A stretch of DNA of 31,290 nt, taken from NCBI GenBank assembly GCA_041687755.1, contig JBDNJM010000158.1, forward strand, positions 1 to 31,290. The letters are read 5' to 3'. Positions within the stretch are counted from its first letter, which is position 1. Each line of letters begins with the position of its first letter. Position numbers and translations under genes: made by a program. Below the pieces are notes generated by a model. The model made no database searches. It worked only from the letters and a program-made list of their open reading frames with translations, and had not been told where the DNA came from. Below are positions 6,353-14,751 of the stretch, piece by piece. Origin of the DNA: JBDNJM01 sp041687755. GTDB lineage: Bacteria; Planctomycetota; UBA1135; GCA-002686595.

Positions 6353-8293
6353 CTAGAAGGCCATCGTGCTGACCTCGAGGTTCGAGGAGCTGGCCGGCAA
6401 GGCCGGGGCGAGGGCCTCGATGATCGCGGCCTGGATGTGGATGCGCGCGCCGAACGGCACGCCGACGCCGAGCAGGGGGATTTCGGTGCGGTTCCAGCCC
6501 TTGACCGGGTCGATGTTGAACAGGCCCAGGATGTTGATGGCCAGGCCGCCGTTGCCGAGGTCGAGGTCGACGAGGCCCGGGATCACGGTGGGCACGTCGC
6601 TGAGGCTGCCGAGCAGGTACACGAGGTCGCCGGGCTGCGAGGCGGTGTAGATGTCCAGTCCATTGGAGCTGAACACGAGGCCGGGGTCCGAGGCCGTCAG
6701 GTCGACGGTCGGGCTGCTGACCAGTTCCACGGTGATCTGGGTCGTGGAGGAACCGAAGATGTTCGAGAGCTTGAGGTCGAGGTCACCGAGGTTGTCCTGG
6801 GGACGAACCAGGAGCCGCAGCTGGGTGTCGCTGAGAACCTGGAACTGCCCGATCGCGGGGTTCAGGGCGGTGCCGTTCAGTATGACGCCACTCACTCCGA
6901 GAAAGCCCGTGCCGGTGATGTCCAGGGTCTGGAAGGTCTCGGGGACCAGGGCGGCGAGCGCCGGGGGATCGAACGACACGGCGACGGGTGCGACGCCCGG
7001 GCCGCCGCCGGGGTTGAACGGGTCGAGGCCGTTCAGCGCCGTGGGATTGGTGCCGGCGGGGTCGAGCCACTGGCTGATGTTGTTCGAGTTGTAGAACCGG
7101 TCGAAGCGCCCGAAGAAAGCGGTCTGGGAGCCGCAGGTGAAGTTGGTGACGCAGCAGGCGGGGCCTTTCACGCGGCCGTTCGAATCGAACAGGGGGCCGC
7201 CGGAGCTTCCACCCTCGAGGTAGCCGTCGCTCCAGAAGACAGTCCAGAAGGTGCTGCTGCTGGAGGTGCCGTTGCTGTCGATCGAGATTTTCTTCGGGCC
7301 GCCGCTGGGGTGCCCCATGGCGAACGCGAAGTTGGTGTTCGAGGTCGAGCGCGTCCAGCCGGCAAAGTAAGGGGTGTAGGTGTCGGGGATCGGGTTGTTG
7401 ATCCGCATCAGGCGGCAGTCGTACTGGGAGCTGCTGGTCAGGACCGTTGCGCCGTTGACCTGGCTCGAGGTCGAGGCGTTGCCGCTACCGCAGCCGGCTT
7501 GCTCAAAGTTGAATGAGAAGACGGTGTTGCTGCTCTGGCCGCAGTGGTCCGCGGTCAGGATGTACTGGGTGCCGTCGCCCGAGGTGTTGTTGACCAGCGC
7601 GGCCGAGCAGAGGGCGCCGCCGGAGAGCGTGCGCATCGTGGCGCGCTTCTGGGTGTTTAACCCGTCGCCCTCGGGGCAGTTGACGTCGATCAAGCAGCTG
7701 CCTTCGCCCGCGCCGGCGGAGACGAAGTTGCGCTCCATGCGGATCACGTCGCGGTAGTCGTAGATCAGCTGACTGACGACGATCCGCGGCTGTTCGGTGA
7801 CGCTGGAAGGCTGGACATACTCAAGCGTGACGGCCTCACCGGGGACGGGAGCGAAGACGAAGCCGCCGTTTTCCTGGTGATTGAGGTGCGTGAAGGCGCC
7901 GCGCACTTCGGTGCGAGCGTCGTCGTAGACGAACAGCTGGCCTCCCACGGGGAGCTCGAACTGGGCGAACTCGAGGGCCACGGAGAGGGCGCCGGGGGCC
8001 TCGAAGCGCATGCGCCAGACGAGGGCGCCGTCGAGGCTCGTGTCCCAGGTGCCTCCGGTCTGGAGGCTGGCCTCGGCGTTCACGAGCTGGCCGTAGCGCA
8101 GGGGGCGGTGGTTGCGCGCCTCGTCCTCCGCCATGAGCTGGGCGACGTCGGGGGGCGTCACCGTGAGCGTTTGGGGGACGCCGCTGAGTTCGGCCCAGTC
8201 GGTGGCCGGAAGGCCGCCGTAGGTCTGCTGGGCGAAGGCGCTGGCGCCGGGAGCGATGGCCAGAGCGGCGAGAAAGACGTGGAGTCGAGACAT
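6353..8293 (-). CDS. Secreted trypsin-fold protease with TIG/IPT-like domain and C-terminal tail
   Basis: The 646-residue protein has a signal peptide (about residues 1-21, ending SAFA) and the same layout as its neighbour at 4514-6187. The catalytic domain starts near GSCLIDVNCPEG (~198), with TADHC (His250), YDCRL (Asp292) and GGSSGGP (Ser364). The residue aligned with the lysine-specificity Asp is Ala392 (TAFFGR), so it should not share the neighbour's predicted preference. After the protease domain comes an IPT/TIG-like Ig fold (~437-525, VSFDPPALAALVPETFQTLDITG...), absent from the neighbour. A beta-rich tail (~540-646) follows, with IHIQAAIIEA and SSNLEVSTMAF. The two genes look like a tandem duplication that later diverged. 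Confidence 0.88.
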   Translation of the reverse strand: MSRLHVFLAALAIAPGASAFAQQTYGGLPATDWAELSGVPQTLTVTPPDVAQLMAEDEARNHRPLRYGQLVNAEASLQTGGTWDTSLDGALVWRMRFEAPGALSVALEFAQFELPVGGQLFVYDDARTEVRGAFTHLNHQENGGFVFAPVPGEAVTLEYVQPSSVTEQPRIVVSQLIYDYRDVIRMERNFVSAGAGEGSCLIDVNCPEGDGLNTQKRATMRTLSGGALCSAALVNNTSGDGTQYILTADHCGQSSNTVFSFNFEQAGCGSGNASTSSQVNGATVLTSSSQYDCRLMRINNPIPDTYTPYFAGWTRSTSNTNFAFAMGHPSGGPKKISIDSNGTSSSSTFWTVFWSDGYLEGGSSGGPLFDSNGRVKGPACCVTNFTCGSQTAFFGRFDRFYNSNNISQWLDPAGTNPTALNGLDPFNPGGGPGVAPVAVSFDPPALAALVPETFQTLDITGTGFLGVSGVILNGTALNPAIGQFQVLSDTQLRLLVRPQDNLGDLDLKLSNIFGSSTTQITVELVSSPTVDLTASDPGLVFSSNGLDIYTASQPGDLVYLLGSLSDVPTVIPGLVDLDLGNGGLAINILGLFNIDPVKGWNRTEIPLLGVGVPFGARIHIQAAIIEALAPALPASSSNLEVSTMAF

Positions 8294-9009
8294 TGCGTTG
8301 CTGGGAGAGCCCTGGGGGCGATCTGCGGAATCAAGGTGGGGGGCGCGGCCCGCGGGGGGCCGGGGTCTCTTGGATGCACGGGTGGCTCAGGAAGATCCAT
8401 CCAGAGCCGCTACGCCTCCCGAATTCCCGCTCGCTGCCCGCGACAGTCCTCGAAGGGGCGAGGCGTCCGGGGCCGGTGTCCTGTCCTGAAGCCCGCCTTC
8501 CGATATTCCTGGCGCCCCGGATTCGCCGGAGCCGCCAGCCCTCAAAGGTATCCCGCCGATAGCCTCCCGGCCGCGGAAGCCTGGCCGCGGAAGCCCGGCC
8601 GCGGAAGCCTGGCCGCGGAAGCCTGGCCGCGGAAGCCTGGACGGTGATCCTGGCCGCGACCAGGAGGCCCTGTGTGCATCGGTGGGCGGCTCCTCCGCGG
8701 CGCGGAGCCAGAACTCGCCCGGGGGCTTCGCCATCGCTCCAGAAGCGCGAGAGGTGCCTTCAGGCCGTTGCGGCCGGTGCTGGAAGGGCCGGCGCCGGGT
8801 CGCCGGGGCCGCTGCTCCTAGAGTCTCACCGGCCCTGCAGCTCCCCAACCGCCGGCCTCCCTCCCTGGGGCAGCTGCTGCCGAGACGCCCGGGGCCACGG
8901 AGCGGTCGTCGCACAACTGGCGCACGGAAACTTGGCTAACGCCCGGGGTGGGGGAACGCACCGGGGATGGGCAGACGCACCGGGCCTCCGCCAACGGAGG
9001 GAGACTCGG
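8294..9009. other. Long intergenic region with a 14-bp tandem repeat
   Basis: About 716 bases separate the second protease (starting at 8293, minus) from the WD40 gene stop at 9010. Open frames cross it on both strands, for example 8387-8914 minus, but they are Arg/Pro/Gly-rich, carry no motif and run through the tandem repeat. I see no gene. It should hold the promoter of the protease gene and the terminator of the WD40 gene. Confidence 0.5.
8567..8640. repeat. Five-copy 14-bp tandem repeat
   Basis: The unit CYGGCCGCGGAAGC occurs five times head to tail from 8567 to 8636, with the second base alternating C or T, plus a four-base partial copy. Each unit contains GGCCGCGG, which holds a CCGCGG palindrome. 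The period is not a multiple of three, so it is not a protein repeat. It may be a slippage-prone minisatellite or an array of binding sites. Confidence 0.9.
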
Positions 9010-10908
9010 CTACCGCCCGGGGGCCCGGTCCCAGGTCAGGATGCTGCCGGTTTGGGTGCCGGCTGCCAGGGTCTGCCCGTCCCCGGAGAAAGCCAGCGAC
9101 ATGACCGGCCCGTCGAGGGGGCCGAGTTCGCCGAGGAGCTCGCCCTCGACGGAGAAGAACAGCACGGAGGAGCCGAGACCCGCGGCGATCAGCACGCCGC
9201 CCGCGTCAATCGCGAGCGCCTCGACGCGACCCGTGCGGGCAGCGGTGGACGCGCTCCGCAGGAGCAGTTCGTCCTTGCGCTTCAGGATTTGCAGGGACCC
9301 GTTCGCCAGGCCGAGCACCGCGAGTTCCTGGAGGCCGGCGGTGGCCGTCACGATCGCGTCGTAGCGCTTCGCGGGGCTGCGTCGAGCACCGGTGCCGATG
9401 TCGAAGGTCGCGACCGAGGACTCGGCGAGGATGAGTTCGGATCCTGCTAGGGCGGCTCGGAACAAGACGCCGGACTCCAGCTCTTGGATCCAACGCTCCT
9501 TGCCCTCCTCGAGGTTCCAGCCGATCACCTGGGCGTCGCCTGCAACGCTCGCGAGTTCGGTATCGTCGATGCCCCAGCAGAGATCCGTGACGGCGGCGCG
9601 GTGCCCCTGCAGGACCTGCGGCTCGTCCACGCCCGCGCGGTAGACGTGTACCGTTCCGTCCTTGCCGGCGGTCGCGAACGCCTCACCCGAAGGCGAGAAG
9701 CGCGCCGAATAGACGAATCCGTCGTGGGCGTCGAGCTTCCGCAAGGGGCGCCGCGCACCCAGGTCCCAGAGGATGGCGCTGCTGTCGTAGGAGGCGCTGA
9801 TCAGGCGCTGGCCGGCGCCGTCGAAGTCGACCATGACCGCTGGGGCGATGTGCCCCGACGCGCCGAGCAGGACTTCGCCGCTGGCGGCGTCGAGGACTTC
9901 GCCCCGGTTGTTGCGCGAGATGAGGTGTTCGGTCCCCCCGGAGATCAAGGACCACGAGCGCGGGAGGGGTGCGCCGAGCTCCAGTGTGCTGCGCTCCTCG
10001 AGGGTCTCGGGGTCGAGTTCCTGCAGGCGTCCGTCAGCGCTAATGCACCACAGGCTGCCGGTAGCGGGGGAGTAGCGCAGGCCCAGCACTGCGGTCAGCC
10101 CGATCTGCCGCGTGCCCAGGGTTTCGCCGGTTTCCAGCTGGAGGCGCGTGAGCTTGCCTCCGCTGTCCGCCGCGACAGCGGTGCCATCGGGGAGCGCGAT
10201 GAACGCGTCGGACCGCGAATCCTCGAACAAGGAGTACGTGCGGGCCTCGACAACGCCGGGCTCGAGCAGCGCGAGCTGCGTGGTCGGGCGATCCATGGCG
10301 TGTCCGCGCTTGAACAGGCGATCGCGGTCCACCATCACGACGAGCAAGCGGCCTGCGGCGTCGAATTCAGCGCCTGTGAAGACCTGGCGGCCGAGATCCC
10401 ATACCTGCGGTTCGCCGGCGCCCTCCAGCCAGAGCTTGACCGGCGAAAGGTTAGAGAGGATCGCGATGGAGGAACCGTCGGGGCCGCCGGCAGCCACCAG
10501 GCTGCCCTCGGCCTGCAGGAGGGTTTCGAAGCCGCCTTCCCCTGAGGCGTCGATCGCCACTAGCCCGTTCGAGCGCAGACCGACAAGCAGTCGGCCCCCG
10601 GCGTCCAGGGTCCAGGCGGTAGCCACATCTCCGAGGGTGAACTTGCCGAGCGCCTCTCCCTCCGGCACGCTCCAAAGTCCGACCTCGCCGCCGCGGGTCA
10701 CGGTGACGTACCGATCGCCGATGCGCTCGGTGGTTAGGAGTTCGCCGCTGTGCTTCAGCGTGGTAGAGCCGAGCAGCTCGCCAGGACCGCTGAACGGAAC
10801 CTGGGCTGCGGACTGGCGGTGCAACGCCAGGATCCCGTTCGGTGCGATCGCGTCGGGAGCGTGGACCGCGGCCTGCAGGCCGGCGGTCATCAGAAGAGTG
10901 GTGAGCAT
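9010..10908 (-). CDS. Exported WD40 beta-propeller protein
   Basis: The start at 10908 is preferred because it begins MLTTLLMTAGLQAAVHA, a short signal-peptide-like leader. A frame extending to 11163 adds a Pro/Arg-rich stretch without sense. The 632-residue product consists mainly of beta-propeller blades. The clearest WD40 repeats lie in the second half: one ends LISASYDSSAILWDLGA, the next has SARFSPSGEAFATAGKDG and TVHVY, then VTDLCWGIDDTELASVAGD, and the last is MSLAFSGDGQTLAAGTQTG with ILTWD. Such proteins are binding scaffolds, and no partner or enzymatic residue is apparent. It is alone on its side of a 15-bp terminator at 11172-11207. Confidence 0.85.
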   Translation of the reverse strand: MLTTLLMTAGLQAAVHAPDAIAPNGILALHRQSAAQVPFSGPGELLGSTTLKHSGELLTTERIGDRYVTVTRGGEVGLWSVPEGEALGKFTLGDVATAWTLDAGGRLLVGLRSNGLVAIDASGEGGFETLLQAEGSLVAAGGPDGSSIAILSNLSPVKLWLEGAGEPQVWDLGRQVFTGAEFDAAGRLLVVMVDRDRLFKRGHAMDRPTTQLALLEPGVVEARTYSLFEDSRSDAFIALPDGTAVAADSGGKLTRLQLETGETLGTRQIGLTAVLGLRYSPATGSLWCISADGRLQELDPETLEERSTLELGAPLPRSWSLISGGTEHLISRNNRGEVLDAASGEVLLGASGHIAPAVMVDFDGAGQRLISASYDSSAILWDLGARRPLRKLDAHDGFVYSARFSPSGEAFATAGKDGTVHVYRAGVDEPQVLQGHRAAVTDLCWGIDDTELASVAGDAQVIGWNLEEGKERWIQELESGVLFRAALAGSELILAESSVATFDIGTGARRSPAKRYDAIVTATAGLQELAVLGLANGSLQILKRKDELLLRSASTAARTGRVEALAIDAGGVLIAAGLGSSVLFFSVEGELLGELGPLDGPVMSLAFSGDGQTLAAGTQTGSILTWDRAPGR

Positions 10909-11255
10909 GACGGGGATTCTGGGAAGTCCGAGGCGCCTGGAACAGGCCTCGGCGAGGAACGCGGCCCTTGCGAAGTCAGGACCGGTACTGACGGGGCCTG
11001 CGACCCTGAAACCGGGAGGGGGGGGTCCGGAGGGGGAGAGCGGAACCGAAGGGCAGTACGCAGGGCCGGTACGCGAGGTGAGCGCTGAGAGCCAAGCTCG
11101 AAGCCGAAGTTCGGTCGGCGCGCCTGCGGGGGCTGCGACCCGCGCCGGCCGGGGGGGCCCCACAAACGCCCGCGAGGCAGGCTCGAGGGGAATCGAGCCT
11201 GCCTCGCAGGGGTCGAGGAGTGTCCCGTAGGACCTCCCAACGCCTCAGAGGAGCG
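10909..11255. other. Intergenic region between the WD40 and di-haem protein genes
   Basis: This 347-base gap lies between two minus-strand genes. It contains the strong hairpin at 11172-11207 near the end of the di-haem gene, several G runs, and whatever promoter drives the WD40 gene. I recognise no coding sequence. Confidence 0.5.
11172..11207 (-). terminator. Terminator hairpin of the di-haem oxidoreductase gene
   Basis: A perfect 15-bp stem (GCGAGGCAGGCTCGA and its complement) with a six-base loop lies about 50 bases past the stop codon at 11256. On the minus strand it is followed by GGGCGTTTGTG, a weak T-containing tail. The opposite side has no T run, which fits termination of the minus-strand gene. 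Confidence 0.7.
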
Positions 11256-12665
11256 TTAGATGATGTTGCCGGTGTGCCCGACCTGGAAGGACAGGAAGTC
11301 CACGAGGTCGACGTCGCCGTCGCGATCGGGGTCCGCCAGGGCGCCCGCGTCGTCGGCGGTCACGGGCGAGACCGGGGTCGGGCCCGTGAACAGCGGCTGG
11401 AGGAAGAACCAGTCGAAGAAGTCGATGTCGTTGTCGTTGTCGTCGTCGAACTGTGCGCGGCCCAAGGAGAACAAGAACGCGATCAGCTGATCCTTCTCAC
11501 CCTGCAGCAAGCCGTTGTAGTTGGTCCGCGAGAAGTCGCCTTCACCGAAGTGCCATCCGATGACCCCGTCCATGTCGGAGGAGAAGACGCCGGTGCTGAC
11601 GCGGCCGTCGTGGAGGAACGACTCGCGGGCCGCGATGCCCCAGAGGGAGCGCGTGAGGAACTCGTCCTCGGTGGCGGCTCCGTCGGCGATCCCGTCGCCG
11701 AGGCCGCCACCGTTCCAGGGACCCATGTCGTGCAGCAGGAAGTCGCTGTAGGGGCGGATCGTGCGGCCGGAGAGGGCCAGCTCAGGTGCGGTGCCCGTGA
11801 CGTACTCGGCGGTGTGGCACGCCGCGCAGCCGATCGCGTTGAAGATCGTCTCGCCGGTCATGCCGCTCAGGGGGGTTTGAGGCGGCGCGGCCAAGTAGCG
11901 CTGGAAGTTGGTTTGGCGGTCGATGCGGCCCATGCCGGGGATCATGGAGTCCTCGGGATCGGGGACCGCGTCGTACAGGGTCAGCGCCATTTGGTTGCCG
12001 TTGGGCGCGTTCTCCGTTTGGAAGAAGCGGTTGGTGAGGCCCAACTCATTGACCGAGGCGTCGGCCGAGAAGGTCAGCACCGTGGGCACGCCGCCTTTCC
12101 AGCCAAAGCGGCCGGGAGTCACGCTGCCGCCTTCGGCGGGCGTCACCATGTGGGCGCGTCCCGAAACGCTCGGATGCGGCGGGTTGAGTTCCTTCGCGAT
12201 GATGTCCGCGTCCTCGATGGCCTCGACCAGGCCCGAGCCGAAGACCGAAGGGGTCAGCCGGGAGGTGACCACGTCGGCTTCCGCAGGGATTGCCTCAAGC
12301 CAGCCCGCCGGCAGGCTGGAGAGCCCCTGGAACTGGAGCAGGGAGCCGCCAAGGCTGGCGAGCGGGTCAAAGGGCGTGCTGCCCGTGGCGGCCTTGCCGA
12401 ACCGTCGTACGGTCCGGACGCTACCGCCGCCGACGCGCGGGGTCGTGTGGCACTGGGAGCAGCTCGAGTCGTTGAAGATCGGGCCGAGACCGTCCGCGGG
12501 CTCCAGGAGGAAGTTGTACTCGTCGAGTCCTTCGTGGAAGAGGGCCAGCTGTGCGCCGGAGAGACCGGGAATGGGATCACCCATTCGCGGCTGCAGGGCG
12601 GTCTGAGCGAGCGCCGTTCCGCTGAGGGAGGCGATCAGGATCGGGGTGACGATGTGACGGATCAT
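11256..12665 (-). CDS. Di-haem c-type oxidoreductase (DUF1111/thiol-oxidoreductase type) with dockerin-like C-terminus
   Basis: The 469-residue protein carries a signal peptide (MIRHIVTPILIASLSGTALA) and two haem-binding sites, CSQCH (residues 69-73) and CAACH (280-284). The spacing and the surrounding motifs (GLGPIFNDSSC, PRFG-like and TPPLWG-like segments, FLHDGR) fit the DUF1111 di-haem family related to MauG and cytochrome c peroxidases. The last ~65 residues leave that family: DDDNDNDIDFFDW (~407-419) and DPDRDGDVDLVDF (~445-457) are two Ca-binding loops of the dockerin F-hand type, ending in QVGHTGNII. The protein is thus expected outside the cytoplasm and possibly docked to another surface component. 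Function in electron transfer or oxidation is family-based. The substrate is unknown. Confidence 0.85.
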   Translation of the reverse strand: MIRHIVTPILIASLSGTALAQTALQPRMGDPIPGLSGAQLALFHEGLDEYNFLLEPADGLGPIFNDSSCSQCHTTPRVGGGSVRTVRRFGKAATGSTPFDPLASLGGSLLQFQGLSSLPAGWLEAIPAEADVVTSRLTPSVFGSGLVEAIEDADIIAKELNPPHPSVSGRAHMVTPAEGGSVTPGRFGWKGGVPTVLTFSADASVNELGLTNRFFQTENAPNGNQMALTLYDAVPDPEDSMIPGMGRIDRQTNFQRYLAAPPQTPLSGMTGETIFNAIGCAACHTAEYVTGTAPELALSGRTIRPYSDFLLHDMGPWNGGGLGDGIADGAATEDEFLTRSLWGIAARESFLHDGRVSTGVFSSDMDGVIGWHFGEGDFSRTNYNGLLQGEKDQLIAFLFSLGRAQFDDDNDNDIDFFDWFFLQPLFTGPTPVSPVTADDAGALADPDRDGDVDLVDFLSFQVGHTGNII

Positions 12666-12783
12666 TGGACTTCGAGGGGAAGAGCAGGGGGCCTGCGCCG
12701 CGGATGGAGGGGTCGGTTCGAGGGGTCCGCCCGGGAGCGTCCGAATTTTCGGGCGCTGGGGGGGCGACGCAGGTGATTGGGGT

Positions 12784-12810
12784 CGTCGCCCGACGCGAGG
12801 TCGGGCGACG
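12784..12810. terminator. Hairpin downstream of the VCBS-repeat gene
   Basis: An 11-bp perfect stem CGTCGCCCGAC/GTCGGGCGACG with a five-base loop lies about 50 bases beyond the stop at 12862, in the gap before the di-haem gene. There is no T tract on the minus strand, so termination is only likely from position. Confidence 0.45.
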
Positions 12811-12861
12811 GCGACGCGCGAGGCGCCGTCTTTGGGGGTCTAGGTCGTCAACTAGCGTGAA

Positions 12862-14676
12862 CTAGTTGTACTGGACCTCGACGGCGTTGCTCAGCTGGAC
12901 CAGGTCGGGCAGCGTGAGGTCGATGACAGCGGCCTGGACGTAGCGGACGGCCGAGACGGCGGGAGCCGTCGTGGGGGCAGTCCAGTCACCGTTGACGTCG
13001 GTGCTGAAGGTGATCACCGTGCTGGTGGGCACGGGGACCACGGTGCCGCCGAAGAGCGGGATCGGGTTGTTGAAGGCGCCGACGGCGAGGTAGCCGATGG
13101 AGAAGGGCAGCGGGCTGTCCACGAGGACGTCCGAGGTGGTGCCGGTGGTCAGCGGGCCGTCGCCACAGACCGAGAGGGTCGTGGTGCCGGGGCCGCCGAA
13201 GCCGAGGTCCGTCTGGCAGAACTCGGGGCTGTTCGCCTGGCCGTCCCAGATTGAGGCGCCGAAGACGCGGGCGATCATGATGTCCATGTCGCCGTCGTTG
13301 TCGCGGTCGAAGACAGCGACGTCGTGGGTGCCGGTGGCGTCGAACTTGTTGAGTCCGGCAACACCGCGCCAGTCAGTCGCGCCCTGCGTTAAGTTGGTGC
13401 GCTCTTCGCGCATGCTCACGTTGTTCGGGTTGGTCGTGACGTTGTGGTAGATGTGCATGTAACGGGAATCCGGGTTCCCGTTCGGGATGTCGACGTCGAT
13501 GTCGCAGTGGATCGCGTCGTTCCAGCCGTCGCCGTCGATGTCGACGATGAGGGCGTTGGAGCCGAAGCCGTCGTCGCTGCCCTTGAGGAAGGTGTAGCTC
13601 GTCGAGCCGGTCCAGGTGGCGCGCCCGAAGACATCGTTGCCCAGGTTGATGCGGTAGCGGTCGCTGTTGTCGTCGCTCGAGATGAAGTCGAGGCGACCGT
13701 CATTGTTGAGGTCTCCGACTTCGACGTGGTACGGCGCGTTGTTGTGGACCACGTCGAAACGCGGGTCCGTGAACTGGCCGGGGCTCGCCGCGTTGTTGTA
13801 GGCGATGGCGATGTACTGCGGCGGGTTGAGGGCCGTGTCCTTGATGACGTCGTTGAAACCGTCGCCGTTCATGTCCGCAATCTCGCTCGCCATGCCGAAG
13901 GCGGAGAGCAGGATGGTCGAGGTCATACGGGACTGGCTTTCGTCGGCGAAGAAGCCGTTGCCGTCGTTGACCGCGAGGCGGTCGTTGAGGTCGAAGCCGT
14001 TGGGCTGGCCGAGTCCGGAGGCGCCACTGGAGTCGTAGTCACCCCAGAAGATCTCGGGGTAGCCGTCGCCCGTGAGGTCGCCGGCGGCGACCGAGCAGTG
14101 ACGCGGGTTGCGCGCGTTGCCGTTGCCGAAGTGGAAGAACTGCGGGATGCGCGCGTCCTCGTGACGAAGGCCTTGCCACACGCCAGCGGTCTCGCCCTGG
14201 TTCATGTACACGCGGGGGTGACCGATGTGCTTCGGGTCGCTGTCGCTGAGGGTCACCGCGGTGATGACGTCGAGCCAGCCGTCGAGGTCGACGTCGCTCA
14301 GGAACACGTCGCGGTCGTTCGTCGGGGTCAGGAAGCCGTTGTCGCCGGGGATGTCCGAGTCCGTCGCGAAGGTCGCGGCGCTCTCGATGAGCTCACCGCC
14401 GTTGTTCATGTACAACTCGTTGGTGCGCTTGCCCGCGGAGGTGTACTGCTGCTTGCGAACGGAGACCAGGTCGATCCAGCCGTCAGCGTCGAGGTCCGCC
14501 CACGCGAAGTCCACCTCGGTGTTGTTGTTCGAGGTCGTCGCGAAGTCGCCGTTGGTGGCGGCCGGGGCGAAGGTGACCCATTGGTTGTCGAAGCCTTGGG
14601 CCGATGCCGTCTGAGCGATGGCCGCGACCGCGAGGGCGGCGACGCCCCAACGGGTTTGAATCTGAAGCCTTTGCAT
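12862..14676 (-). CDS. Secreted FG-GAP/VCBS-repeat protein with C-terminal tail domain
   Basis: The 604-residue protein has a signal peptide ending ASA near residue 26. It then carries a series of Ca-binding FG-GAP/VCBS repeats, among them FAWADLDADGWIDLVSV, LSDVDLDGWLDVITA, AAGDLTGDGYPEIFWG, IADMNGDGFNDVIKD, VGDLNNDGRLDFISS, VDIDGDGWNDAIH and FDRDNDGDMDIMIA. These usually fold into an integrin-alpha-like beta-propeller. From about residue 500 a separate beta-rich domain follows, with IPLFGGTV (also found word for word in the protease at 4514-6187) and RYVQAAVID, ending SNAVEVQYN. No catalytic motif is seen. A structural, adhesive or cargo-like surface role is inferred. Confidence 0.85.
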   Translation of the reverse strand: MQRLQIQTRWGVAALAVAAIAQTASAQGFDNQWVTFAPAATNGDFATTSNNNTEVDFAWADLDADGWIDLVSVRKQQYTSAGKRTNELYMNNGGELIESAATFATDSDIPGDNGFLTPTNDRDVFLSDVDLDGWLDVITAVTLSDSDPKHIGHPRVYMNQGETAGVWQGLRHEDARIPQFFHFGNGNARNPRHCSVAAGDLTGDGYPEIFWGDYDSSGASGLGQPNGFDLNDRLAVNDGNGFFADESQSRMTSTILLSAFGMASEIADMNGDGFNDVIKDTALNPPQYIAIAYNNAASPGQFTDPRFDVVHNNAPYHVEVGDLNNDGRLDFISSDDNSDRYRINLGNDVFGRATWTGSTSYTFLKGSDDGFGSNALIVDIDGDGWNDAIHCDIDVDIPNGNPDSRYMHIYHNVTTNPNNVSMREERTNLTQGATDWRGVAGLNKFDATGTHDVAVFDRDNDGDMDIMIARVFGASIWDGQANSPEFCQTDLGFGGPGTTTLSVCGDGPLTTGTTSDVLVDSPLPFSIGYLAVGAFNNPIPLFGGTVVPVPTSTVITFSTDVNGDWTAPTTAPAVSAVRYVQAAVIDLTLPDLVQLSNAVEVQYN

Positions 14677-14751
14677 GTCGAGTCTCTAGGGGGTGGGGTT
14701 TGGGTGGGACGATTTGCCCTGGGGCCTACTCAGTCTCCCAGGAGTCGGACT

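Noticed and set aside
8387..8914. Possible gene in the long gap upstream of the protease
   Set aside because: The translation is Arg/Gly/Pro-rich, runs through the 14-bp tandem repeat and lacks any motif.
10909..11163. N-terminal extension of the WD40 protein to 11163
   Set aside because: The extra 85 residues are Pro/Arg/Gly-rich and would bury the leader MLTTLLMTAGLQAAVHA.
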